NCBI RefSeq assembly: GCF_963678635.1
Contig: NC_087067.1
Coordinates: 36,836,686 to 36,900,685 of the forward strand
From: Symsagittifera roscoffensis
Taxonomy: Eukaryota; Xenacoelomorpha; Acoela; Convolutidae
Length of the DNA stretch: 64,000 nt
Direction: 5' to 3'
Numbering within the stretch: position 1 is the stretch's first letter; the number at the start of each line of letters is the position of its first letter. This document shows, piece by piece, positions 53,428 to 63,793 of the stretch. Under the pieces are notes generated by a model, which saw only the letters and a list, made by a program, of their open reading frames with translations, was not told where the DNA came from and did no database searches. The position numbers and the translations under genes are program-made.

Positions 53428-54551
53428 GTGTATGATAATCCTGAGTATGGATTATAAAATGTAATGTAGCCAATTGTGTTTTTGGTATATCTGTCGTATT
53501 TGTATATTACTTCAGTAGTTATAAACGGTGGTGGTAGTGATTGAGCTGTTATGTTAGGTGGATTTAATGGGTAGGGATGTTGGGTAATATTATTTAACTT
53601 AACTGTGATTTCAAACTTTAATTGTAAACTGTTTTGTTGGAGTATTTGAATATTGTGATCACGGATATCGTTGTGAATATCTTGGCGATATTGTAATCTA
53701 TTAAGTGCCCAGTTATGAAGGCGGTTACTTTCTTGATGTTGTCCAAATAGTGGTGGAGGTGCTGTAAATGTATTCCAATCTAGTCTTAAAGGAATATTTA
53801 TTGATGATTGTTCTCGATATCTGGCGTCGAGATTATTTGGAAAATTTAAGTTAAAAGGTGGTGGTGAAATCTTGCTTATTGATGGTGTTGATGGTAGTGA
53901 TAATGTTTCTGGTAGTGATGAGGATGTTGTTGTATCCGTAGAAATATCTATGGGGTCATTGACTAAATTTGGTTCACCTTGTGTAAATGAATGTGTAGTC
54001 CAATATGGAAATCGTGATGTTTGGTTTGTGGGGTTGAAAGGATTTTCACGTATTTGCTCAGATGTTGGTGTTGAACCTAAGTAATCTGATGGTAGGCTTG
54101 AGGTGCTACGTTGTGAAAGAAGTGTAGGGGTTTCTGGTAATATACCAATGGGGTTTTCTGGAGTGTTTTGTGATGGGGATTGAGGTATATCAAAATGAAC
54201 TCGGGGAGTTTGAAGATTTCTGTTTCGTCGAGGATGTATAATTTGTCTATTTATTTCGACTGTATTTTGGTTTTGACTAGAATTTCTTATTCTACTTAGT
54301 TCTTGTGGTAGTGTTGGGTATAGGTTATATGTTGGTTCGCTTAAAGGTGCTTGTCGTTGAACTGGTTCTAGTGGTTCTGATAAACGAGCATGTCGTTCTT
54401 CAAAAGTGTATGGATTGTCTTGAAAAGAAATTCGTGTAGATGTTTGAGGATTTTGAGTAGTTGAAGGTGGTGTTTGGTTATCTTGGGATGATGTCGGTGA
54501 AGACTGATTCTGTGACTGTTGGGTAGCAATTTTTGATGGATTTTTGAATTG
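53415..54551 (-). pseudogene. ORF-c: frame without ATG, copy 2, start lost
   Basis: Equivalent to 32411-33592. It is open for about 378 codons from a TAA at 54552 to the TAA at 53415-53417, overlapping env by 13 bases. No in-frame ATG exists. Relative to copy 1, two bases are missing near 54550, which moves the first 15 or so codons out of frame. Amino-acid similarity to copy 1 is high along the whole length. It may still be translated if entry occurs further in. Confidence 0.5.
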
Positions 54552-54556
54552 TTACT

Positions 54557-54745
54557 TTAGTGGGAAGGTTTATGTTTATTATAGTATTCTTCCAAAAAAA
54601 GAATTAGAAGGATTGTTGCTAGGGCAAATGTGAAGATTGCTTTCTTTATACATTTACATATTGTCAAAATGAGGGATGATAAAAATGTTATGAAAATTAC
54701 AAACAATAAAAAAATATCGGTTCTACTGAAAATTGTTCGTATCAT
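54557..54745 (-). CDS. ORF-b: small membrane protein, copy 2
   Basis: 62 codons starting at the ATG (54743-54745), which overlaps the ORF-a stop as ATGA. Two hydrophobic segments (FLLFVIFITFLSSLILTI and TFALATILLILFL) flank a basic CKCIKKA turn, so a hairpin membrane protein is likely. The N-terminal 50 residues are nearly the same as in copy 1, which supports real coding. Confidence 0.55.
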   Translation of the reverse strand: MIRTIFSRTDIFLLFVIFITFLSSLILTICKCIKKAIFTFALATILLILFLEEYYNKHKPSH

Positions 54746-54972
54746 TTAGACAAGTTATATGACTCGTACCTGTGGATGTAATCAAGGGTTTTGGAAAGTT
54801 GGAGGAATAGTTCGAGTATAGTGTAGAAAATTAAAAAAATGTTACAAAAAATGATTAGGATTATTAGAAAAGATTCAAGTATATCAAAAAGAAATATTAT
54901 AAAGGTTTCAAGTATTGTAAAAGAATGTTTAAGATTTATGAGTATTTGAGTAACTGATTGAGAGAAGAGCAT
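54742..54972 (-). CDS. ORF-a: small hydrophobic protein, copy 2
   Basis: 76 codons, ATG at 54970-54972, stop TGA at 54742-54744 overlapping the next ATG. Most of the length is Ile/Leu/Phe-rich, with one or two membrane segments between residues 20 and 58. A splice-donor-like CACAG/GTACGA lies in its last part. It is about 600 bases downstream of the gag-pol stop. Function unknown. Confidence 0.5.
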   Translation of the reverse strand: MLFSQSVTQILINLKHSFTILETFIIFLFDILESFLIILIIFCNIFLIFYTILELFLQLSKTLDYIHRYESYNLSK

Positions 54973-55570
54973 TTAAGAAATGATCTCTTGGTCGAATATT
55001 TTTTGCTGTTTGAGGCGATTTTCTAGTGTGGTCGGATTATTTATTAGTTTTTTGACAAGTGGGTTGAGTTTTGTAAAAAATTGTTGGGGGCAATTTTCAT
55101 GGTGACTGGGAGGTCGTCTTTTTCTTTATTTTTGTTTGTCAAATGATCCGGGGTATGGTGAGATTTTTATACTTTAGGCTAATTAAAATGTTCATTTTGT
55201 TACTTTAGGCTAAGTTAACAAATTTGCTTTGGGGGTATTCGTGGTCTGAGTTGGGGAAATATTGTTGATCTTTGGGTTATTAGATAAGGGAGGGGTACGG
55301 TATTATGGTGATATTTATTTTAGTTGTCAAGTTGGAGTGGTTTGCTTATTTTTGACCTGGAGGTCGTAAAGTTATAGTTATAGATGTGCCTGGAGTTCTA
55401 TATGATTCGTCTAATTGGTCTTAGTTTGAGTTAGAGAAAGTGACGGATTGGATGAATCCTATTGGTCTATTTTGAACTAGAATTATTACGTACTTGTCAG
55501 CATGTTATTTTGAAAAATGTAAATGAAAAATGTTTCGAAGGTTTCAAGATAGTGAAGTATAATGTTAAAA
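54973..55570 (-). other. Non-coding stretch between pol and ORF-a, copy 2
   Basis: About 600 bases with no - strand ORF. A motif close to ACTTTAGGCTAA occurs twice (about 55172 and 55200), and one of these is also present in copy 1 near 34192. No function is assigned. Confidence 0.5.
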
Positions 55571-58500
55571 TTACTTTTGAAATTCCACTTTCTTTAAAAT
55601 TTTAGATTGGGGGATGAATATTTTATAGTTTTTACGTGGTTGATTTCGGAGTCTTGTTGTTTTTCTATTTTCTGATTTGTCGATTTGTTCTTGGGGTATT
55701 ATTTGTTCGGTCATTTTTCTATTTTTTCTTTGTTTTGGGGATTCTTTATGGTTTTGTGTATTGTTTTTGGTGGTGGTTGGTTTTGTGTTTTGATTTTCGA
55801 TGGGGTTATCATTTTGTTCTGTGTTTTTCAGATGTGGTTCATTTTGAATGATTTTTAATCCTGTGAAAGAATATAATTGAGTTAATTCGCGGAGTGCGTA
55901 TTCTTTTGGGTAATAAGGTAATAGGTTGTTTCGATGTTGAACGATTTCTTTTTTGTTTGAGTCGGTAATTTTATATGTGACATCAGTGGGTTTTGCAATT
56001 ATTTGGTATGGTCCTTTTCGAAGGGGTTGTAATTTTTTAGAAATTCCTTTTTGAGTATTAAAATTGGGTATTAAAACAAATGTTCCAATTTTTAATTCGG
56101 AGGCTGGTGTAAAACGTGAATTGATTTGTTCATTAATGTTTTGTCTTTGTAATAACTTTTTTGTTATTTTTTGATAAATTTCATTGTGTTTTTTATCTCT
56201 ATTTAGAATCCATTCGGTGTGTGTACCGGAGGCTAGTTTAAGAATTTGTGGGTGATGAAAATGATCTTCATCGTGTGTATGTAAAGGTAGGTTATAACAA
56301 ATTGAGTCTTTATTTGGTTGACAATAACCTTGTGCGTTTTTATGAGAATTTTCTGTAAACATTATTGGTTTGCGTGGCTTTTGGTTAAAAACCATTTCGT
56401 ATGGTGACATTCCTAAAGTTGTCGTAATTTGTGAATTATATGCTAAGGGAAATAATTTTACATCTGCTGACCATTCGGTATATTTTGTATCATTTCCGTT
56501 GATGATACATCTAAGATATTCTTGTAATGAACGGTTCATACCTTCGACTAAGCCGTTTGTCCAAGGTGCATGAGATGTACGTGGTTTGTGTTTAATGTTA
56601 TATAAATGACATAGTGTGATAATTTCATTATTTATGAATTCTGTACCGTTGTCTGTAACTAAAATTTCTGGTAGTCCGAATTTTGCTATCCAGTGTTCAT
56701 AGAGTGTTGTGTAAGCGTAATAAGCGTTACAATGTGGTACTGGGTTAAGTGCTACATAATGTGTAAATGCGTCAACAATTACCATAATGTAGGAGTTTCC
56801 TTCTGATGAGGGTGAAATTGGTCCTTTAGTATCAAATGAGATACGATGATTAAAGTACAAACTTTGTCCTTTAAAATCTTGTTTTTGTGCTATTTGTTTT
56901 TGATTTGGGTAAGGTTTATTTAGTTGACATACTATACAGTCATTGCATAGTACTTTTATCCAAATTGGTGCATTTGGGAAATAAAAGTTTTGTATAAAAT
57001 TTGAATATGTTTTTTCTGATCCAGAGTGTCCTTTAATATTTTGTGTATGTGAAATATTAAAAGCTATAAGAATCATACTTAAAGGGAGACATGGAACTGT
57101 AGATTCATTCAGGTTATACTCTAAAAGGTCTGTATTTTCGTTAATGGTTGTGTTGTTAAATTTGCGAAAGTATCGGAGGAGTGTTTTGTTTCCTAGAATG
57201 GTTGAATCTGCTTTGATAGGTTTAGTTTTATATTTGTGCCATGATTTCAGTTGTCGAATTACTGGGTCAAGGTTTTGATATTGTTTCAGTGTTGAAATTG
57301 TAATTATTTCTGTTGGGGGGAGAAAAATGTTTTCGATTTCTAATTTAGATAAAGGTATTGTATCAAGTGGGTCATGGAGGTCAAAAACTTGATTTATTGT
57401 GTATTTTGAATCATTTGTTTGTGGTCCTGATAAATTTATTTTATCAGTTAAATCTTCTTTTTCAATTAGTGGAAAATGGTCTTTTTTAGGCGGGTGTTGT
57501 TTTGTTCGTTTTTGTTGGGTGTTATTTTTTATCCATTGAGAATATGGGATTGGTTTGAAAGTTGATGTTCCAAGTAAATCAACTTCATAATGATTATTTT
57601 GACAATCTAAATAAAGTGGGAAATGTTGTAAACTATTTATTTGTGATTGTTCAATATCAGTTTTTACTGCATATTTGCATTCCAATCGGGGTGATGTTTC
57701 GTTTTCTGCAAGGTAGAATTTTATGTTTTTGGGTATTTCAACTGTTGTTTTTCGTGTAAGTAATTCAGGTGGTGTATTTCGACTTAAGGTGTCTGGTAAT
57801 GCAAGATTTTTTCCTGCAGTCCAAACTATATGTAAGTTTGGAAATTTCATTAGAATTAGTTGAAATCTGTAAACTCGGTGGTTTGGGTTAGATTTTTGTG
57901 TAAAGAGAAAGATGATTGGTTTATGGTCTGTGAATAGAACTGTTGGATGTTTTGATCCAAGTATCAGAAATTCATATTCTGTCAGTGTATATATTATGGC
58001 TGTACATTCTCTCATTAGAGTTGAGAGTCGTAGCTCTGCTTGAGTGAATAATCGAGAATTTGCTGATATGAGGTTCATTTTATTTGTACCATTATGTGAT
58101 TGTAATAGTGCTGCACCGATGCCAAAGTTCGAAGCATCGCACATTGCATAAAATGGTTGATTTGAATCTGGAATTGTGTTTGAAATTTGTTCAGTTAAAA
58201 GTTTCTTTACTTCTTCAAATCGTGTTTGATGTTCTGTGTTCCATTCAAAATTATTTTGTTGTCTAAGGATGTTATAAAATGGTCGTAGATATAATTGCAT
58301 TTTATAAACATATTTACTTAAAAAGTTTAACATTCCAAGAAATTCTTGGATTTTCTTTTTATTTGTTGGTGGTTGAAGTTTTTGAATAGCGTCAATGCGT
58401 GATTTCAATGGAGTGATTGTTTTTCTTTCTATATTATGTCCTAAGAATTTAACTCTTGTCAAAAAGAAGTGTGATTTATCGGGGGCGGCCTTCAGATTTT

Positions 58501-61500
58501 CGTTCTGAAGTATTTGGTGATATTTTTCTAAAACATTGAACATCTCGTCTTTTGTTTGTGATTGCATAAAAACATCGTCTAAATAGGTGATTGCGTTTTT
58601 CTTGAGTATCAGTGGTCTAAAAATTTTGCTCATAAAAGCTGAAAATGCTGCTGGTCCTATGGATATTCCATAGAATAAGCGGTTGAATTCATATTGTTGG
58701 TTTCCGATAACAAATTGTGTTAAACGTCGTGATTGTTCATCTAGTGGCATTTGATTGTATGCACTATTCATATCGGCGGTTGTAAAGTATTTGCCGTTTA
58801 TTTTTGTTAAAATAACTTGTATTGGTTCAATGGGCCAATTACATTTTGATTCATCTATGAGTGAATTGAGGTATCTAGCGTCGAGAACGATTTTTAATGA
58901 TTCTCCTTTAGCTAGAATGATAACGGGGTTGATAAATGTGTTGCCTTTTGGTTGTTCTTCTTTATTAACTGGTGATATAATGTTGTATTGTTCTAAAATA
59001 TCGAGTAATCTGTTCACTTTATCATGTAAACGAATTGGTACTTTACTTGCTCTCTGTTTTTTGAAAACTGCGTCTGGTTTTAACGGGAGATGTAGTGATG
59101 AACTGATTTTTCCAACATCGAATTTTGATGTTGCATAGACTGATGAATATTCAATTAGCTGTTTGGCTAACTTTTCGAATTCGTCTTGTGTTATTTGTGA
59201 ATGTTGGAAATTAAACATTGTTAAAAATTTCTGTTGGTCCTCTGTGTAGTTACTTATGTTGAATGTAGGTTTGAAATATGGAGTTTTTGTGAAATAATCC
59301 GTATTTCTGTTTTCGTTACTTATTATATTATTTATAGATAATTCTTCATTAAGAATTGTAGATTGGCAAATATCTAGTAATTGGAGTATATTATTTACGC
59401 GATAGGCTTTTTCGTGTATTGGTGATATTGTAGCGTTGGTTTCACAATATCCTAAAAGTCCTAAAGGTAATGTTACTTGGTAAGGTGTGTTGTTATAGAC
59501 ATGTAAGGAAATGATATCGGAATTCGAATTTTTCAAATATTTTATGGATGAGATTGTGATTTTGAAAAATTTGTGAATAGGTTTGAATTCAAATTCTGAC
59601 ATATAAAATTTTTGTTTGTTTTGTTCTTTATCATATTGGTGAACTTGTTTGATTGAAAAATTATAGATATTTCCTGATAGTGGTTTTAGGTGTTTTCTTT
59701 GTTGGTTAAATATCGGGTAGAATTTTGAAAAGAATGGTGGTTGTTTATTTAATCTTTGAAAAAATGTTAAGGATGTTTCTTTTGTTTTTGTATATTTATC
59801 TTTGATTAATATTTTACTGTTTAGTATGTTAATTGTTGGTATATACTTCGAAATAAATGGTATTCCAATGATATTATATTTAATGTCAGTGATATGGAAT
59901 ATTTGTTTAAATGGCTTATTTAAAATTTTGCTTTGTTCCATTGTTCTGGTGGGGAGGAGAAATAATTGGATTTTTCCGTAGTTTATCAATGTTGATCCTT
60001 GTGCTGTTGCTAACTTACTGGAGGTTTCAAGAGGTGTTAGCTTTGGGTGTAAAGTTTTTATTTCATTCCATGTGGGGATGTTTATTATGTTTGATTCTGC
60101 TCCTGAATCAATTAAAAAATCTATTTCAAGGTCTGGTGGTTGAAATTCTTTATTTTTTGGGCTTTTTAAGAGAAATGGTATTGTCCAAATTTTTTCTTTG
60201 GGTTGTTCTTTTTGTATATTTTGATAAATATGGTTTGTATTCAAGCATTTTGTTTTGGTATTTTTATTGGTTTGATCTGTAGTGTTAATCTCGTTTGTTT
60301 CTTGCGTCGTTGGTGTGGAATTTATGGGTGTAGTGTAATAATTTTGAAGAAATTCTGATTGATTTTCATATATGTGTGATGGAAAGGGTTGTTCATATAT
60401 GACAGATTCATAGTCATTTTCGACTTTTATCATATTGATAGAAAGAGTGTTTTCAGTATCACTTTCTGAATCTGATGATGTACAGTTTATTTGATTGAGT
60501 TGTAACGTATCAGTTACTGTGTCATCAATACCTGGAGGGTCTGATGTTGTTTCTGGATTTGACTGTACTTGATTGATTTGTCTTTGATGCTTAGGTGTAC
60601 TACTTCTGTGGCGATTATTAGAATTATTATAGTTATTATGATTCCGGTGTGGTGATTGGGAATAATTTCTATAACGATTATTATAACTGGAGTGTCGATT
60701 TTGTGAATTATTTCGCGATCTGTTTTGGTAATTATTGTTTGGTCTGTTATAGTTCGATCTATTATATGAGTTATTCCTTGATTGATTGTTCGGGTAATTC
60801 TGGTTTCGGTTGTTTGAATAACTTCTATTTCGATTATAGGAGTAGTTTCTATTCCTATTGTATGATGAATTTCGTGATTGGTTGTTTGGATAGTAGTTAT
60901 TTCTTGATTGGGAATTAGATCTAGAAACAAATCGTTGTGTATTTGAATTTGATCTGGAGTAGTTATTTCGACTATTTGGTCTATTGTAGTGATTTTGTGA
61001 TGAATTATTCGTGTTTCTTCGTTCTGGTGATCTTCCTCTATAACTTGAGTTATATGGTGATTGATTTTTTGTATAATTTGTATTGTTCGGGAGTGGTTTT
61101 CCTGAACTGTTGTTGCTGTAAACTGTTTTGTTCGGTAGATTTTGATCTTTTTTCATGTATTGATAGAATGATTTATTTGGTTCTTTATATTTTTGAGGTT
61201 TATTTTGATTGTCTTGCTGTTTTTGTCTACATTCGGAAATACTATGTCCGTATCGTCGGCAATAATTACACCATTTTTTGAAAGATGGTTTGCCTTTAAA
61301 GTTCGGGTTCTTTTCGTAAATATTGAGTATTTCAGTGATTTTTTCAACGAGGTCTGTCTCTGATTCCTGTATATTATTAATATTAGTGGGAGTCGTTTCA
61401 ATTCTATTAACGTATTGTAATTTCAGATTTTCCGTTTCTTCTAGTTTCATCGTGATTTCTGCTTGTTCTAATTTGTCTACTAGTTTTCGAAAATCTAAAT

Positions 61501-63793
61501 CGGGTTCTCGAATTGAAGAAGGATGGGATGCTCTCTTTTTTATTGCTATTTTCCTTAATTGTGGTGTTAAGGTCATCATTAAGATTTCTGTCATCTTTGT
61601 GTTTTTATAGTCATGTGTATTTAATGAATATGCTTTTCGAACTAGTGTTTCGATTCGTACTGCTATTTGCTTGATGGTTTCGTTTGGTAATCTGCGAATT
61701 TCATTACATAAAACTCTTTGTTGTTGTTTGTTTCTTTCGGAGTCAAACATTTTTGAAAATTCCTGTGTAAACCTTTTCCAGTTTGATTTTATTTCTAGAG
61801 GTAGTACTGAAAACCATTTTTGGGCTGCGCCATCTAAGGTTGTTTGTATTAACGCTGTGCGTCGATGTATCCAATTTTGATGTAGTGGCGTATTTATTGG
61901 TTCAGGTCCAATATTTAAAATCAGGTTTGCTGTTACTGCATTTAAATAATCTTCTACAGAGTATTCAGGGTCTGTTCCTGTGAAAACCATTAAAGGTTTG
62001 TTTGATGTTATTGATGATCCACCCATAAGGTATGGATTCATTGTCATTTGTAATGATTCTGCTGCATTTGGCATTTGAGAAAAATTTGAAAGTTGGTTTC
62101 TTGTTATTTCATGTTGTTGGAGATAATATGGGAGTGGTATTTCATTTTGCATTTGTGATGCTTGATACGAGTGTGCAGTCATTGGATTTTGTTGTTGGTT
62201 TGGTTGAAAAGATTGTGTATTAATTAGATTTTGTTGTTGAATTGGTTGTTGATGTTGTGCATCTATTGGTTGTGGAGAAAAATTTCTATGATTTGTACGT
62301 GTTCTCTGTATTCCTTGTCTACGATTTTCTTGAGTATTTGGTGCAAATATATCTGGTTGTAAGAAATCATCATCTGAGGATAAATAATCCATTTGATAAG
62401 ATGTCTGTTTTTTATTTTTATTTTGTTGAAAAAATGGGTAATTTTCACTGTGATCCTGTGGAGGATTTGTTAGGAAATTTATTGAATTAGGTTGGGTCAT
62501 TGGGTTATCCCAATTTCGAGATCTTGTATATTGGTTAAAATTTCTTTGTGGTTGATTATATGTTTTTGATGGATGTGTATAATTATAATTATGGTCTGCA
62601 AAGTTGTTTCTAGTGAATGTTTTGCGTGTTTTTGATGGTATTGTCATGGGTCTGTATGTTTGGTAATCCATATGTGAATATTTAGGAGCAACCGAAGGTT
62701 TAACGGTTGATTGTAAGGTTACCTGTGTTTGTGAAGGATTTGTATTTCTTGGTGTTGTTAAATTTGGGCGTATTGGTGAAATACTTTGTTGTGTAGTTGT
62801 TGTGGGTACAATTTCTTCATTTATGAAGTGTGATGGTGTCTGGATATCTTGTTGAGTAAGATTCCTAGTTCCATTGAGGTTTTCATTGTGTATAACTGTA
62901 GAGTTTAAACTATTATTTTGTGTATCGGGCAAAAATGTATTATAGTTTAATGGTGTTGCATCAATGGTTAATGGTATTACTTTTACATAATCTCTTATGT
63001 AAGATATCGTACTTATTGCTTGACTTGAGATTGTTTGTGGGAAGCTTATAAATGCGGGATGAGACCATTCGGGGTCCCAAACATAATCTGATTGTTCTGT
63101 GATAGCGGTATCATCGTTCGAGTTTTGGGGTCTAAAATTTTTTCTTGCTTGTGCAATTAAATCAATATTGTGTGTGAAATAATCTATTATGAACCATGCC
63201 AAAATTTTTTGTAGATCGTGTTTTGTATGTTGTGAAACGTCGTCTTTCGTGAAATTTTCTTTAATGATGTTTAAATAACTAGAGAGTAGTGTGATTTCAT
63301 GTCGTACTCTTAAATGTTTAGATGTTTCTGTCGGTGAGACATTTGTTATTGGGATTTCGTTTTCTAATATCGAAATATAACTATATATTATTGCGAAAAC
63401 TTCATTGGTGAATATGGAGTTTGCTCTTTGTGAGTTTTGATATTGGATGCTTTTTATATATTCTGAAAAAACTTTTGAAAATTCTAAATCAAGATCGTCT
63501 GTTTGAATTGTATATTTTCTATTATTATGGTTTGGTGAGGTGAATTCTATGGAGTAGATTCCATACTGTTGTGTTATGTTGCATATATCTTTTAAGTAGT
63601 GGTCTATGATTTGTCTTTTGATTTTTACATCTGGGAACTCTGTTTTACATGGACTGATTCCGGGTTCAAATAAATTTAATAGTAAATTTTTGCAAAATAT
63701 ATGCTGTCCTCTATCAGTGGTTGCATCTACTATAAAAGGAAAGATTTCATCATCATCTGGACTTTCTTCACCTGGAGTGTGCGTTGAGCTCAT
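55571..63793 (-). CDS. Gag-pol polyprotein, 2,740 codons, one frame
   Basis: The start is the ATG at 63791-63793. Residues 1-590 are an unrecognised gag N-terminal region. A capsid-like domain lies at about 600-830 (FTGTDPEYSVEDYL, LDGAAQKWFSVLP). One zinc knuckle (CNYCRRYGHSISEC) is at about 840, followed by an Asn/Arg/Ser/Tyr-rich tail at about 890-1080. The protease has IDSGAES near 1225. RT spans about 1560-1850 with the catalytic box YLDDVF near 1736, and RNase H about 1880-2000 (MCDASNFGIG, FTDHKPI, DTLSRNT). The integrase HHCC is near 2254-2290, and its core has IVDAFTHY near 2338, LVTDNGTEF near 2380 and the final Glu in LVEGMNRS near 2416. The basic C-terminus is Lys/Asn-rich. This is Ty3/Gypsy order. 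No frameshift separates gag from pol, so cleavage alone must make the parts. It is intact; the homologue in copy 1 is broken. Confidence 0.93.
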   Translation of the reverse strand: MSSTHTPGEESPDDDEIFPFIVDATTDRGQHIFCKNLLLNLFEPGISPCKTEFPDVKIKRQIIDHYLKDICNITQQYGIYSIEFTSPNHNNRKYTIQTDDLDLEFSKVFSEYIKSIQYQNSQRANSIFTNEVFAIIYSYISILENEIPITNVSPTETSKHLRVRHEITLLSSYLNIIKENFTKDDVSQHTKHDLQKILAWFIIDYFTHNIDLIAQARKNFRPQNSNDDTAITEQSDYVWDPEWSHPAFISFPQTISSQAISTISYIRDYVKVIPLTIDATPLNYNTFLPDTQNNSLNSTVIHNENLNGTRNLTQQDIQTPSHFINEEIVPTTTTQQSISPIRPNLTTPRNTNPSQTQVTLQSTVKPSVAPKYSHMDYQTYRPMTIPSKTRKTFTRNNFADHNYNYTHPSKTYNQPQRNFNQYTRSRNWDNPMTQPNSINFLTNPPQDHSENYPFFQQNKNKKQTSYQMDYLSSDDDFLQPDIFAPNTQENRRQGIQRTRTNHRNFSPQPIDAQHQQPIQQQNLINTQSFQPNQQQNPMTAHSYQASQMQNEIPLPYYLQQHEITRNQLSNFSQMPNAAESLQMTMNPYLMGGSSITSNKPLMVFTGTDPEYSVEDYLNAVTANLILNIGPEPINTPLHQNWIHRRTALIQTTLDGAAQKWFSVLPLEIKSNWKRFTQEFSKMFDSERNKQQQRVLCNEIRRLPNETIKQIAVRIETLVRKAYSLNTHDYKNTKMTEILMMTLTPQLRKIAIKKRASHPSSIREPDLDFRKLVDKLEQAEITMKLEETENLKLQYVNRIETTPTNINNIQESETDLVEKITEILNIYEKNPNFKGKPSFKKWCNYCRRYGHSISECRQKQQDNQNKPQKYKEPNKSFYQYMKKDQNLPNKTVYSNNSSGKPLPNNTNYTKNQSPYNSSYRGRSPERRNTNNSSQNHYNRPNSRNNYSRSNSNTQRFVSRSNSQSRNNYYPNNQSRNSSYNRNRNYSYNRNRSYSNNRNQNYPNNQSRNNSYNRSNYNRPNNNYQNRSRNNSQNRHSSYNNRYRNYSQSPHRNHNNYNNSNNRHRSSTPKHQRQINQVQSNPETTSDPPGIDDTVTDTLQLNQINCTSSDSESDTENTLSINMIKVENDYESVIYEQPFPSHIYENQSEFLQNYYTTPINSTPTTQETNEINTTDQTNKNTKTKCLNTNHIYQNIQKEQPKEKIWTIPFLLKSPKNKEFQPPDLEIDFLIDSGAESNIINIPTWNEIKTLHPKLTPLETSSKLATAQGSTLINYGKIQLFLLPTRTMEQSKILNKPFKQIFHITDIKYNIIGIPFISKYIPTINILNSKILIKDKYTKTKETSLTFFQRLNKQPPFFSKFYPIFNQQRKHLKPLSGNIYNFSIKQVHQYDKEQNKQKFYMSEFEFKPIHKFFKITISSIKYLKNSNSDIISLHVYNNTPYQVTLPLGLLGYCETNATISPIHEKAYRVNNILQLLDICQSTILNEELSINNIISNENRNTDYFTKTPYFKPTFNISNYTEDQQKFLTMFNFQHSQITQDEFEKLAKQLIEYSSVYATSKFDVGKISSSLHLPLKPDAVFKKQRASKVPIRLHDKVNRLLDILEQYNIISPVNKEEQPKGNTFINPVIILAKGESLKIVLDARYLNSLIDESKCNWPIEPIQVILTKINGKYFTTADMNSAYNQMPLDEQSRRLTQFVIGNQQYEFNRLFYGISIGPAAFSAFMSKIFRPLILKKNAITYLDDVFMQSQTKDEMFNVLEKYHQILQNENLKAAPDKSHFFLTRVKFLGHNIERKTITPLKSRIDAIQKLQPPTNKKKIQEFLGMLNFLSKYVYKMQLYLRPFYNILRQQNNFEWNTEHQTRFEEVKKLLTEQISNTIPDSNQPFYAMCDASNFGIGAALLQSHNGTNKMNLISANSRLFTQAELRLSTLMRECTAIIYTLTEYEFLILGSKHPTVLFTDHKPIIFLFTQKSNPNHRVYRFQLILMKFPNLHIVWTAGKNLALPDTLSRNTPPELLTRKTTVEIPKNIKFYLAENETSPRLECKYAVKTDIEQSQINSLQHFPLYLDCQNNHYEVDLLGTSTFKPIPYSQWIKNNTQQKRTKQHPPKKDHFPLIEKEDLTDKINLSGPQTNDSKYTINQVFDLHDPLDTIPLSKLEIENIFLPPTEIITISTLKQYQNLDPVIRQLKSWHKYKTKPIKADSTILGNKTLLRYFRKFNNTTINENTDLLEYNLNESTVPCLPLSMILIAFNISHTQNIKGHSGSEKTYSNFIQNFYFPNAPIWIKVLCNDCIVCQLNKPYPNQKQIAQKQDFKGQSLYFNHRISFDTKGPISPSSEGNSYIMVIVDAFTHYVALNPVPHCNAYYAYTTLYEHWIAKFGLPEILVTDNGTEFINNEIITLCHLYNIKHKPRTSHAPWTNGLVEGMNRSLQEYLRCIINGNDTKYTEWSADVKLFPLAYNSQITTTLGMSPYEMVFNQKPRKPIMFTENSHKNAQGYCQPNKDSICYNLPLHTHDEDHFHHPQILKLASGTHTEWILNRDKKHNEIYQKITKKLLQRQNINEQINSRFTPASELKIGTFVLIPNFNTQKGISKKLQPLRKGPYQIIAKPTDVTYKITDSNKKEIVQHRNNLLPYYPKEYALRELTQLYSFTGLKIIQNEPHLKNTEQNDNPIENQNTKPTTTKNNTQNHKESPKQRKNRKMTEQIIPQEQIDKSENRKTTRLRNQPRKNYKIFIPQSKILKKVEFQK

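Noticed and set aside
60640..61130. Repetitive stretch resembling a tandem array
   Set aside because: Units vary in length and sequence and lie inside an open gag frame. It is coding low complexity and not CRISPR or satellite DNA.
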